A stretch of 64,000 bases of DNA from an uncultured Formosa sp. (lineage in GTDB: Bacteria; Bacteroidota; Bacteroidia; Flavobacteriales; Flavobacteriaceae): the NCBI GenBank assembly GCA_902516685.1, contig CABXZJ010000001.1:1-64000 (forward strand), in the 5' to 3' direction. Position 1 is the first letter of the stretch; each line of letters begins with the position of its first letter. Below, one piece after another: positions 45,601 through 53,311 of the stretch. The position numbers and the translations under genes were made by a program. Below the pieces are notes generated by a model. It was not told where the DNA came from. It saw nothing but the letters and a program-made list of their open reading frames with translations, and searched no databases.

Positions 45601-46001
45601 GTTGCTGTCACAGGAATTTCAGTGTGTTTAACAAAACGCTTCGCAGTTTCTTTAATCACAGCAAAAGCTTCTGGCAAAATTTTATCTAAGGTTGATTGTG
45701 TGGTTTCGTATATGGTATTATTCAAACCGTCAATCTCTTGATATATATCTTCTTTGCGATCAATGTCTGTAATTGTATTAGCCTCTTCTTGAAGTGAAGA
45801 AATCAGGGATTCATAACTTGCACAATCAGCTTTGATTTTAGCCTTAAAAGTAGTAGTTTTAGCTCTCAGTTCATCGTTTGAAAGCATAGCCACAGAGGAT
45901 TCAAATTGTTTGATTTTATTTACAACTGGTAAGATGGCTTTGACATCTTGTTTGGATTTATCTCCAACAAAAACTTTTAATACAGAGTTTAGTAAACTCA
46001 T
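42648..46001 (-). CDS. secA: Protein translocase ATPase SecA
   Basis: Motor of the Sec pathway. 1117 residues from ATG 46001 (a TTG two codons earlier is the alternative). Walker A MQTGEGKTL, DEVDS-like DEIDS and NMAGRGTDIKL in helicase motifs are intact. A long insertion of about 150 residues around 330-480 (including VQRKHLTTVLAEAKKSIAAG) in the NBD1/PPXD region is normal for Bacteroidota SecA and accounts for much of the extra length. The C-terminal Zn-finger is absent; the tail ends SGSSKTMKYKQALPLIQ and is basic. Convergent with the M23 gene. Confidence 0.97.
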   Translation of the reverse strand: MSLLNSVLKVFVGDKSKQDVKAILPVVNKIKQFESSVAMLSNDELRAKTTTFKAKIKADCASYESLISSLQEEANTITDIDRKEDIYQEIDGLNNTIYETTQSTLDKILPEAFAVIKETAKRFVKHTEIPVTATAFDREIGGIKDYIKFNGDQAIWSNSWDAAGKPIVWDMIHYDVQLIGGVAMHQGKIAEMQTGEGKTLVATLPVYLNALTGKGVHIVTVNDYLAKRDSAWMAPIFQFHGMSVDCIDYYKPNSAERKKAYNADITYGTNNEFGFDYLRDNMAHSTSDLVQKPHHYAIVDEIDSVLVDDARTPLIISGPVPQGDRHEFLELKPKIQDIVSVQRKHLTTVLAEAKKSIAAGDTKEGGFQLLRVFRGIPKNKALIKFLSEEGIKQLLQKTENFYMQDNNREMPKVDAELYYVIDEKNNQIELSDKGVDYLSGTDDPNFFVMPEMGIEISKIEAKNLPKEKEAHLKEALYKDFGIKSERIHTMSQLLKAYALFEKDIQYVVMDNKVMIVDEQTGRIMDGRRYSDGLHQAIEAKENVKIESATQTFATVTLQNYFRMYRKLSGMTGTAVTEAGEFWEIYKLDVIEIPTNRPIARDDRDDLVYKTKREKYNAVIEEVTKLSKAGRPVLIGTTNVEISELLGKMLSIRKISHNVLNAKLHKKEADIVAEAGKPGQVTIATNMAGRGTDIKLSELVKNAGGLAIVGTERHDSRRVDRQLRGRSGRQGDPGSSQFYVSLEDNLMRLFGSERIAKMMDRMGLQEGEVIQHSMISKSIERAQKKVEENQFGIRKRLLEYDDVMNAQREVVYKRRFNALDGERLRVDLANMVYDTAEVITINNKGANDFKNLEFELIRYFSMSAPMSKSEFEDKTEQELAKIIYKEAFAHYESKMERNADLAYPVIKNVYENQGNKFKRIVVPFTDGNKTLQVITDLEKSYQTNGKQLVTDFEKNISLAIIDDAWKTHLRKMDELKQSVQLAVHEQKDPLLIYKFESFELFKKMIDQVNKDVISFLFKGEIPQETANTIQEAKTRGREKVKTTKDVIPNMDERAAQSRATGNRQRAPQVVETIVREQPKIGRNDKVTIKNVMSGSSKTMKYKQALPLIQKGEWVLTRE

Positions 46002-46116
46002 TTTCAAATTTTATTAATTGTCAATAATAATTCAGAAGTTCAAATATACGGCTTGTTCTCAATTTTTTGGAAGATTGAATTAAAAAAAGCCACTTTAGAG
46101 ACTTTTATTGTTTTGT

Positions 46117-46338
46117 TTAATATTCATCTTCATTCCATAAATAATCCTCATCAGAAGGATAATCCGGCCAAATTTCTTGAATAGAGTCGTAAGATTCCCC
46201 CTCATCTTCGATTGCTTGCAGGTTCTCTACAACTTCAAGAGGAGAGCCTGTCCGGATCGAATAATCAATCAATTCATCTTTTGTTGCAGGCCAAGGGGCG
46301 TCACTTAGATAAGATGCCAATTCTAATGTCCAATACAT
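46117..46338 (-). CDS. Small acidic DUF2795-like protein
   Basis: 73 residues, strongly acidic at the C-terminus (DYPSDEDYLWNEDEY). MYWTLELASYLSDAPWPATKDELIDY matches the DUF2795-type small proteins conserved in Bacteroidota, probably a helical adaptor fold; no enzymatic motif. Monocistronic, with a clean promoter at 46364-46393. Function unknown. Confidence 0.8.
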   Translation of the reverse strand: MYWTLELASYLSDAPWPATKDELIDYSIRTGSPLEVVENLQAIEDEGESYDSIQEIWPDYPSDEDYLWNEDEY

Positions 46339-46363
46339 ATTATATTGTATTTAAATATTTTAG

Positions 46364-46393
46364 CAAAAATAATTTTTTAGACGAAAAAGCCAA
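46364..46393 (-). promoter_or_regulatory. Promoter of the DUF2795-like gene
   Basis: Minus strand TTG (46393-46391), 19 bases, TATTTTTG (46371-46364), a full match to TTG-N17-23-TAnnTTTG, about 26 bases before the start codon. Confidence 0.6.
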
Positions 46394-46766
46394 GAAAAAT
46401 AACAGTTTTTTAATAAATAAATAAAACCAATATAACAAAGAGGGTAAATTTTTGATATGAATTTAAAATTAAGATCAATTATTTTTGAATGCTATATACT
46501 TATTTTCTCTGGATATTAGTCTGTATAAAATTTTATATTTACCATAAAACATAATAAATTATAGTATTATTTTTTATTTAAAAAATTGATTATTAGCATT
46601 TTAATATTTATATATAAAGTTATTATTTAGGTTTATACAAAAAGGTGGATATATAGTAATAGTAATTTGTAAAAATGGTCAATTTTCAACGAGGTGATTT
46701 TTGGCAATAAAACCAAAATTTTAAAAATTGTTAAAACTTGAGCAGTAGTATTAAATGTCAATAATA
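46394..46766. other. AT-rich intergenic gap
   Basis: No convincing gene. It holds a 14-base perfect palindrome TATAAAATTTTATA at 46524-46537, which is expected often at this base composition, and runs of A/T. A 69-residue minus-strand ORF that enters it from the DUF4105 gene has no family match and is judged spurious. No clear terminator for the DUF4105 gene was identified. Confidence 0.5.
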
Positions 46767-47960
46767 TCAAAGATTTCTTTGATTTTTTTGCAAGCTGAAC
46801 CAATAAATTAGGAACCCATATCTTGTCAATAGAGCAATCCAAAGCGGAATTATTGTGTAGTTGAAAGATTGCACTCCAGTCAAGCTATGCAGTAACATTA
46901 AGGCTAAAAGCAAAATAAGAAACTTTATATAGCCTATAAAACGCTTTTTAATCTTGTCTTTCAATATTGTTTTTAATAATATCAAGTTGAAACCAAATGC
47001 CCATAAAAAGTTGTAATTGTAAGATGTTGCTGTATGGTCAGTTGCAAACCACAATAATAAAATCAAGAGGCCAATGATCCCAGTTGCAAAAAAAAGTAGC
47101 GCATCTAAAAATTTATTTCTGGATTTTGATATCCAGTCTTTACAAGTTATTCCAATGATGATTATCGAAGCAAGAGAAAAGATCGCAAAAGGGCTCCACC
47201 AAAAAGAACCGGGTTTTGATTTTTGAGTTTGGTTTAAAACTTCAGACCTATTAACTAATCTTATTTTTTTAGGGTAGAACTTTGAAAGCTCTAAAATTTC
47301 GTAAAGATATTTTGGTAAAAAAAGGTGTTCCTCCACTGATGCCGAACGATCAATAATTGAACCCAAAGCGATATCAATTCCCAAGCCTCCCCAAGAGTTT
47401 TGCGGTACATTTGAGCGAATCAGGTCTCTAAAAGTTAATGATTTAAAATTATCAGGTGGTAAAAATAAAATACTTTTATTAGAGGCATTGATAAGGGCAT
47501 CTTTTATTTTGGTAGCACAATTATTGTAAAAGAAGTCGTAAGAGTAACTTTTGTTTTGAGGTTTAATGTTAGTTTGTAATGCTTCAAATAACTTTTGCTT
47601 TTCTTCCATTGTAAAATTGATGATCTGGGATTTTACCCGCCTTTTCTGAAGCTTGTAATTTGCTATAAAAGGTTCATAATTAGTCCATCCTATTTCATAA
47701 TCTAATTTTCCCTTCGCAAAATTTAAATAAAACCCTTCTGCTTGAAAATCATAACGCCCATAATCAAACACAAGGTCAATGCGCTGTCCAGGATCTTTGA
47801 TACGAATGGCACTGTGACCAAAAGCATCATTTAAAACAAGACCTGGTCCAATGGTGAGTACACTTACTTCCGATTCTTTAGACAATTGGAATTGTGCATT
47901 GGCCTGAAAGAAAAACAATGTACACACCAGTGCAAGTAAATATGTTTTGAGTTGTATCAT
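46767..47960 (-). CDS. DUF4105 (Lnb-type periplasmic) membrane protein
   Basis: 397 residues. Signal peptide (LALVCTLFFFQANAQ), then a DUF4105 / Lnb N-terminal periplasmic domain: SVLTIGPGLVLNDAFGHSAIRI (about 33-54) and SYDFFYNNCATKIKDAL, whose Cys and His are conserved and suggest a papain-like/NlpC-type hydrolase fold. Four or five hydrophobic segments at about 250-390 anchor the C-terminus. The ATG overlaps the stop of the PorV/PorQ-like gene by 4 bases, so both are made together. Function not established; an envelope peptide or lipid hydrolase is plausible. Confidence 0.85.
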   Translation of the reverse strand: MIQLKTYLLALVCTLFFFQANAQFQLSKESEVSVLTIGPGLVLNDAFGHSAIRIKDPGQRIDLVFDYGRYDFQAEGFYLNFAKGKLDYEIGWTNYEPFIANYKLQKRRVKSQIINFTMEEKQKLFEALQTNIKPQNKSYSYDFFYNNCATKIKDALINASNKSILFLPPDNFKSLTFRDLIRSNVPQNSWGGLGIDIALGSIIDRSASVEEHLFLPKYLYEILELSKFYPKKIRLVNRSEVLNQTQKSKPGSFWWSPFAIFSLASIIIIGITCKDWISKSRNKFLDALLFFATGIIGLLILLLWFATDHTATSYNYNFLWAFGFNLILLKTILKDKIKKRFIGYIKFLILLLALMLLHSLTGVQSFNYTIIPLWIALLTRYGFLIYWFSLQKNQRNL

Positions 47961-49033
47961 CTTCTAAAAATCCCTAAATCTATTTTTAGTGAAAAGACGT
48001 TGGAATACAAAGCCACACTCTGGTCTCCAATATCTGTTATGGCATAATCAACAGAAATACCATTATACTTAAATCCAACCCCTAAATTGGGCTGAAATGT
48101 CAAAGATTCACTGTTATCAAATTGTAATTCGTTTTGAAAATTACCAACACCTGCTCTTAAATACACCAGATCTATGTACCCAAATTCAAATCCAATGGCA
48201 GGATTGATGCTAATAAATGAGGTTGAAATTAAATCGTTGTTTTGCTCAAAACGACACATCAGATCAATTTCAGCTTTAAGTGAATAATCGTAATCAAAAA
48301 TAAAAGTTTTTGCGATTCCCAGTTGAAGTTTGGGAAGAGTCACTTCAGTCGCTTCTGGTTCTTCCTGGTTTTGTCCAGGAATGGCACTTTGAATGTCTTG
48401 TAACCGGCCCTCGTCAAAAGTCCAGCTGTTAAAAGTGGTGGTAATATCTCGCGCCATTAATCCAAATTTCCAATCATTGTACTCAAATTGAATTCCAAGA
48501 TCCAGTCCAAACCCCCAAGAACTAGCAAAATCTCCAATTATGCGGCGGATAATTTTTGCATTTACACCATAATTTAATCCTGAAATTGGAAGTTTCCTTG
48601 CATAGGAAAAAGTAAAACCATAATCTACTGCCGAGAACAAATTAATTCGGTCATAATTGATAGTACCTTGTTGATCAATCAATTGGGTTGTGTCTAATAT
48701 ATCATCCACACCAAATCTTATCATTGAAATTCCAATTACGCTTCGGTCATCCACGGGCATTGCAAAGCCCACGTAATTATAATTAGCAATGTTAGCAAAA
48801 TAACTAGAATGCATCAAAGCTAACGCATGGTCTTCTACATAAACCAGCCCTGCAGGATTCCAAAAGCCCGAATTGACATCATTGGTTGTGGCACTAACCG
48901 CGCCACTCATGCCCATAGCTGCTGCATCCACACCGATGTTCATAAACTCATTTGAATATTTTCGCGTGGTTTGTGAATTGATTGCCAGTGAGAAGGTCAA
49001 TAAAATGGGTAAAAAACAATGTTTAATATTCAA
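47957..49033 (-). CDS. PorV/PorQ-family outer-membrane protein
   Basis: 358 residues, UPF0164/PorV-PorQ family, an FadL-like outer-membrane beta-barrel. TTG start giving signal peptide IKHCFLPILLTFSLAINSQ; then YSNEFMNIGVDAAAMGMSGAVSA and NSGFWNPAGL, the family N-terminus, followed by amphipathic strands to a terminal aromatic/charged strand. PorV and PorQ take part in type IX secretion and cargo release, fitting the T9SS cargo in this window, but several paralogues per genome exist and this one need not be the T9SS subunit. Translationally coupled to the DUF4105 gene. Confidence 0.82.
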   Translation of the reverse strand: MNIKHCFLPILLTFSLAINSQTTRKYSNEFMNIGVDAAAMGMSGAVSATTNDVNSGFWNPAGLVYVEDHALALMHSSYFANIANYNYVGFAMPVDDRSVIGISMIRFGVDDILDTTQLIDQQGTINYDRINLFSAVDYGFTFSYARKLPISGLNYGVNAKIIRRIIGDFASSWGFGLDLGIQFEYNDWKFGLMARDITTTFNSWTFDEGRLQDIQSAIPGQNQEEPEATEVTLPKLQLGIAKTFIFDYDYSLKAEIDLMCRFEQNNDLISTSFISINPAIGFEFGYIDLVYLRAGVGNFQNELQFDNSESLTFQPNLGVGFKYNGISVDYAITDIGDQSVALYSNVFSLKIDLGIFRR

Positions 49034-49142
49034 ATTTTAGGTTCCTTGTTTGATTTATAAACTGAAATTTCAAGCAGATATTGTTCTTATTTAGCTACAA
49101 ACAAAAATAGTTTATTATTTTTACTAAATAAATTTTATTCGT

Positions 49143-49847
49143 TTGAAAGCTTTCATTCCTAACCTCCTCACACTTCTCAATTTATTTTCTGGCGCAATTG
49201 CGGTTATCTTTGCTGTAGAAGGAGAATTAACAGTAGCTGCCTTATTTGTTTTGTTGGGAATTTTTTTCGATTTTTTTGATGGTTTTTTAGCTAGACAACT
49301 AAAAGTAGAGTCTAAGCTTGGGCTTCAATTGGATTCTTTGGCCGACATGGTCACCAGTGGTTTGGTTCCAGGGCTAATCATGTTCCAGTTATTGTCTTTG
49401 TCAATGAGGGGTTCAGGACTCTATGCTGATTTACTGCCTTATACGGGCTTATTCATCACTCTTGGATCAGCTTACCGATTGGCAAATTTTAATATTTTAG
49501 TTGACCAAAAAAATTATTTTACAGGATTGCCCACCCCAGCAAATGCGCTACTCATATTAAGCTTTCCTATGATTTTAGAACATCAAAACAACGAAGTTTT
49601 TAATTCTATTATTTTAAACCCATGGTTCTTATTAGTCTTTAGTTTGACCAGTACAGTTTTATTAAATGCGCCCGTTAAGTTCATTACTTTGAAATTTAAA
49701 ACTTGGAAACTTTCTGAAAATCTTGAAAAATACATTTTTTTGATTTTGTCCTTAGTTTTTTTAATAATCTTTAAGTTTTTTGGAACATTCCTTATCATTT
49801 TTTCTTATGTGTTATTGTCTTTAATAAAGCCTCCAAACGATGTTTGA
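49143..49847 (+). CDS. pssA: CDP-diacylglycerol-serine O-phosphatidyltransferase
   Basis: Membrane phosphatidylserine synthase, first step to phosphatidylethanolamine. 234 residues with about six to seven hydrophobic segments. The CDP-alcohol phosphotransferase motif DGxxAR-x8-GxxxDxxxD is complete: D46, G47, A50, R51, G60, D64, D68. TTG start, fixed by the family N-terminus (KAFIPNLLTLLNL) and the lack of ATG upstream. It overlaps the TerC-family gene by 8 bases. Confidence 0.93.
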   Translation: MKAFIPNLLTLLNLFSGAIAVIFAVEGELTVAALFVLLGIFFDFFDGFLARQLKVESKLGLQLDSLADMVTSGLVPGLIMFQLLSLSMRGSGLYADLLPYTGLFITLGSAYRLANFNILVDQKNYFTGLPTPANALLILSFPMILEHQNNEVFNSIILNPWFLLVFSLTSTVLLNAPVKFITLKFKTWKLSENLEKYIFLILSLVFLIIFKFFGTFLIIFSYVLLSLIKPPNDV

Positions 49848-50604
49848 AAATTTTTTAACCCTAATAATGCTTGTACTAATTCAAGCTGTTCTTGGATTTG
49901 ATAATCTACTCTATATTTCATTAGAAAGTAAAAAAGCGGACATAGCGCGTCAATCCTTCGTGCGAAAAGCCGGTATTGGTATGGCAATTATTTTTAGAAT
50001 AATTCTGTTGTTTGCTTTAATAAAATTGATAGATTATTTTCAAGAACCAATTTTACACATCCCTTTTGAAGACATGTTGGAAGGTCATTTCAATATTCAC
50101 AGCTTAATTGTGCTAATTGGGGGTGTTTTTATTCTTTTTACAGCCATGAAAGAAATTTGGCACATGGTCAGTTTTAAAAATTTCACTGTTAATAATTCTG
50201 GCTCAAAGCAGAGTGTTTCAAAAGTTATTAGCATGATTGTAGTAATGAATGTGGTTTTTTCTTTTGATTCAATACTCAGTGCCATGGCTCTAACAGATAT
50301 TTTTTGGATTATGGCAGTCGCTATAGTTATTAGCGGGCTATTAATGATTTGGTTGGCAGAAAAAGTAACAGATTTTTTAACAAAAAATAGAATGTATGAG
50401 GTGCTTGGGTTGTTTGTGTTATTTATAGTTGGTATTATGCTTTTGACAGAAGGGGGACATCTTGCACGAATAAAGCTTTTTGGGGAAGAGATTGTTCCAA
50501 TGAGTAAAACGACCTTTTACTTTGTAATTATAATTTTAGTTCTAATTGATATTGTTCAAGCTCGCTACCAAAAAAAAATAATTCGAAGTCATCAAAAAGA
50601 CTAA
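49840..50604 (+). CDS. TerC-family membrane protein
   Basis: 254-residue integral membrane protein of the TerC/Alx family, associated with Mn2+ export and metalation of exported proteins in other bacteria. Seven or so hydrophobic segments; VLGFDNLLYISLESK (about 17-31) and VVFSFDSILSAMALTD carry the paired Asp residues that define the family. Coupled to pssA by an 8-base overlap. A role in tellurite resistance is unlikely without the rest of a ter operon. Confidence 0.9.
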   Translation: MFENFLTLIMLVLIQAVLGFDNLLYISLESKKADIARQSFVRKAGIGMAIIFRIILLFALIKLIDYFQEPILHIPFEDMLEGHFNIHSLIVLIGGVFILFTAMKEIWHMVSFKNFTVNNSGSKQSVSKVISMIVVMNVVFSFDSILSAMALTDIFWIMAVAIVISGLLMIWLAEKVTDFLTKNRMYEVLGLFVLFIVGIMLLTEGGHLARIKLFGEEIVPMSKTTFYFVIIILVLIDIVQARYQKKIIRSHQKD

Positions 50605-50612
50605 TAATCAAT

Positions 50613-51353
50613 TTAAAATTCTAATTTCTTTTTTCGTAATTCAAAGTTTTGGCCTAGATAAACCTTTCTAACCATTTCATCATTGGCAAGTACTTCAGGC
50701 TCACCAGCTTTTAGAATACTTCCTTCAAACATCAAATAGGTCCGATCTGTTATGGCTAAAGTTTCTTGAACGTTATGGTCTGTGATAAGTATTCCAATGT
50801 TTTTTTGTGTTAAACGAGCCACTATTCGTTGTATATCTTCTACAGCTACAGGGTCTACACCTGCGAACGGTTCATCAAGAAGAATAAAACTTGGATCTGT
50901 AGCTAATGCTCGTGCAATTTCAGTTCGTCGTCTTTCACCACCTGAAAGTAAATCTCCTCTATTTTTTCTAATATGGTTTAATCCAAATTCATCAATTAGA
51001 GATTCCATTTTAATTTTTTGTTCTTTTTTTGATAATTTAGTCATTTGTAAGACGCTTAAAATATTGTCTTCAATTGATAACTTTCTAAATACAGAAGCTT
51101 CTTGTGCTAGGTAACCAATCCCAATCTGAGCACGTTTATACATGGGAAAATTGGTAATCTCTTGATTATCTAAATAAATAGATCCTCCGTTTGGCTTGAT
51201 TAATCCAACTGTCATGTAAAATGAAGTTGTTTTTCCAGCTCCATTTGGACCCAAGAGTCCAACAATTTCGCCTTGCTCTACTTTAAATGAAACATCCTTA
51301 ACTACCTTTCTACCGTTATAGGATTTCATTAAATTTTTAACAGATAATTTCAT
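50613..51353 (-). CDS. lptB: LPS export ABC transporter ATPase LptB
   Basis: ATPase that powers LPS extraction by LptFGC. 246 residues from ATG 51353; the TTG four codons upstream is unlikely because MKLSVKNLMKSY is the normal opening. Walker A GPNGAGKTTS (about 34-43), signature LLSGGERRRTEIARAL, Walker B FILLDEPFAGVDP and ITDHNVQETLAITD are all intact. lptFG are not adjacent. It lies downstream of tatC and kdsD, another LPS gene. Confidence 0.95.
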   Translation of the reverse strand: MKLSVKNLMKSYNGRKVVKDVSFKVEQGEIVGLLGPNGAGKTTSFYMTVGLIKPNGGSIYLDNQEITNFPMYKRAQIGIGYLAQEASVFRKLSIEDNILSVLQMTKLSKKEQKIKMESLIDEFGLNHIRKNRGDLLSGGERRRTEIARALATDPSFILLDEPFAGVDPVAVEDIQRIVARLTQKNIGILITDHNVQETLAITDRTYLMFEGSILKAGEPEVLANDEMVRKVYLGQNFELRKKKLEF

Positions 51354-51404
51354 AGAAAATTTCAATTGCCAAATATAAATAATTGAAAATTATATAAATA
51401 TATT

Positions 51405-52208
51405 TTACTTAGTGTTTTTTTCTTTTTTTATTACCATTTTAGAAATAAATATACTGACTTGATACAATATAACAACAGGGACAGCAACAATAATTTGACT
51501 CGCTACATCCGGTGGGGTAATTATTGCAGCGATAATTAACACAATTACAAGTGCATATTTTCGGTTTCTTTTTAAAAATTCAGGATTTACTAAACCAATT
51601 TTAGTTAAATAGAATATTATAATAGGTAATTCAAAAATAAGACCAGATGCTATCACAGAAGATCTCACAAGTCCAATATATGAATTTAAATCAAAGTCGT
51701 TGTGAACTTGGGTTGATACACTATAATTTCCAAGAAAATTTATTGATAATGGGCAAACAACATAATATCCAAAAACTACTCCAATAAAAAATAGGATCGA
51801 GGAAACTATTATAAAACCTTTAGAGTATTTTTTTTCTTTTGAATATAATCCTGGGCTAATAAATTTCCAAAGCTCATAAACAACATATGGAAATCCTAGA
51901 ATAAATCCAAAGGTAATTGAAGTCCAAATATGTGCTGAGAATTGACCAGCCATGGTTCTGCTTTGAATTTCAAAATCAAAAATAGTATTACAAAAACTAT
52001 TTAAATTTATCAGACTGGAAGCTTTACAAAGAATATCGTATGTAAAAAAGTTTGGTTTTGTGGGGCCTAAAATTATAGTATCAAACAATAACCTTTTGAA
52101 AATGAACGAAATTAAAGCTAGTGATATAATTGCTAGTGAACAACGTATAATATGCCACCTCAATTCTTCAAGATGCTCTAAAAATGACATGTCTTTTTCT
52201 TGACTCAT
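51405..52208 (-). CDS. tatC: Sec-independent protein translocase TatC
   Basis: Receptor subunit of the twin-arginine export system. 267 residues with six hydrophobic segments. MSFLEHLEELRWHIIR (about 7-22) is the signature N-terminal block and the Glu-rich first loop, SAHIWTSITFGFILGFPYVVYELWKFISPGL is the central one (given in part: GFPYVVYELWKFISPGL). tatA is not in the window. It follows kdsD by 2 bases. Confidence 0.95.
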   Translation of the reverse strand: MSQEKDMSFLEHLEELRWHIIRCSLAIISLALISFIFKRLLFDTIILGPTKPNFFTYDILCKASSLINLNSFCNTIFDFEIQSRTMAGQFSAHIWTSITFGFILGFPYVVYELWKFISPGLYSKEKKYSKGFIIVSSILFFIGVVFGYYVVCPLSINFLGNYSVSTQVHNDFDLNSYIGLVRSSVIASGLIFELPIIIFYLTKIGLVNPEFLKRNRKYALVIVLIIAAIITPPDVASQIIVAVPVVILYQVSIFISKMVIKKEKNTK

Positions 52209-52210
52209 AA

Positions 52211-53185
52211 TTAAATAATTCCTTCATTTATGAGATCATGTATATGCACAACTCCTATGTATTTATCATCGTCAACAACTAATAGTGAAGAGATTCCGTT
52301 CAATTTCATCAGTTCAATTGCTTCAACTGCTAATGAATTTTGATTAATAGTTTTAGGTTTTTTAGACATGATATCCATTGCTGATATATTATTTATATTA
52401 TCTGTCTTTGATAACATTCTTCTTAAATCACCATCTGTAATAATTCCTAATATTTTTTTATCAAGAGTGACAGCTGTAACTCCAAGGCGCTTCTGAGATA
52501 TTTCAAGAATAACATCTTTCACTGATGATGTTGGATTTACTTCTGGGGATTCATTTTTTTTAGATAAATCTTTAACTTTCAAAAATAATTTCTTACCAAG
52601 GATTCCGCCTGGATGAAATTTAGCAAAATCATTTTTTGTGAATTTTCTAAGCTCAAGTAAACATATGGCAATTGCATCTCCAATAACTATTTGGGCAGTT
52701 GTACTAGTTGTTGGGGCTAAATTATTAGGACATACTTCTTTTTCAACATATGAATTTAAAACAAAATCAGCATTTTTTGCAAGAATTGAAGATTTATTTC
52801 CAGTTATTGCAACAATAGGGTTTTTAGTTTGCTTTAATATTGGAATTAAAGCTTTTATTTCGGCAGTATTTCCGCTTTTTGAGATACAAATTATAATATC
52901 ACCTTTCTTAATCAAACCTAGGTCACCGTGAATTGCGTCTCCAGCATGCATGAAAATTGATGGAGTTCCAGTTGAGTTCATTGTAGCTACAATTTTATTA
53001 GCAATAATCGCACTTTTGCCAATTCCTGTAACTACAACGCGTCCTTTACAATCATAAATTATTTCAACTGACTTCGAGAACGAATCATCAATAAAATTAG
53101 CTAAGTTTTTTATAGCTTTACTTTGATCAATTATTGAATTTTTGGCTATCTCTTTGATTTTATTTTCCGATATTAAATCTTTCAT
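52211..53185 (-). CDS. kdsD: Arabinose-5-phosphate isomerase (KpsF/GutQ/KdsD)
   Basis: Interconverts ribulose-5-phosphate and arabinose-5-phosphate, the first step toward Kdo of LPS. 324 residues: a SIS domain at about 35-170 (VVTGIGKSAIIANKIVATMNST, CISKSGNTAEIK, SYVEKEVCPNNLAPTTST) and two C-terminal CBS domains (about 205-324). FHPGGILGKKL is typical of the family. It heads the kdsD-tatC-(lptB) run and is divergent from recQ, a gene order common in flavobacteria. Confidence 0.95.
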   Translation of the reverse strand: MKDLISENKIKEIAKNSIIDQSKAIKNLANFIDDSFSKSVEIIYDCKGRVVVTGIGKSAIIANKIVATMNSTGTPSIFMHAGDAIHGDLGLIKKGDIIICISKSGNTAEIKALIPILKQTKNPIVAITGNKSSILAKNADFVLNSYVEKEVCPNNLAPTTSTTAQIVIGDAIAICLLELRKFTKNDFAKFHPGGILGKKLFLKVKDLSKKNESPEVNPTSSVKDVILEISQKRLGVTAVTLDKKILGIITDGDLRRMLSKTDNINNISAMDIMSKKPKTINQNSLAVEAIELMKLNGISSLLVVDDDKYIGVVHIHDLINEGII

Positions 53186-53311
53186 AATTAATTGTGTAAC
53201 AGGGTAAATATACTTATCTTAGAATTGGATTACAAAAAAACAAAGAATAAGTATTAATTGTCACATAACAAGCTTATTAATTTATTGTTCATACGAATAT
53301 TTTGAATTTAA

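Noticed and set aside
46524..46537. Perfect palindrome TATAAAATTTTATA
   Set aside because: Such palindromes are expected by chance in sequence this rich in A/T, and no partner copy or neighbouring motif was seen.
46633..46842. 69-residue minus-strand ORF downstream of the DUF4105 gene
   Set aside because: It overlaps the end of the DUF4105 gene in another frame, is low-complexity Leu/Ile/Lys-rich, and has no start context or family match.
49840..50604. Tellurite-resistance system from the TerC-family gene
   Set aside because: No terABDEZ partners; TerC homologues alone are linked to metal homeostasis.
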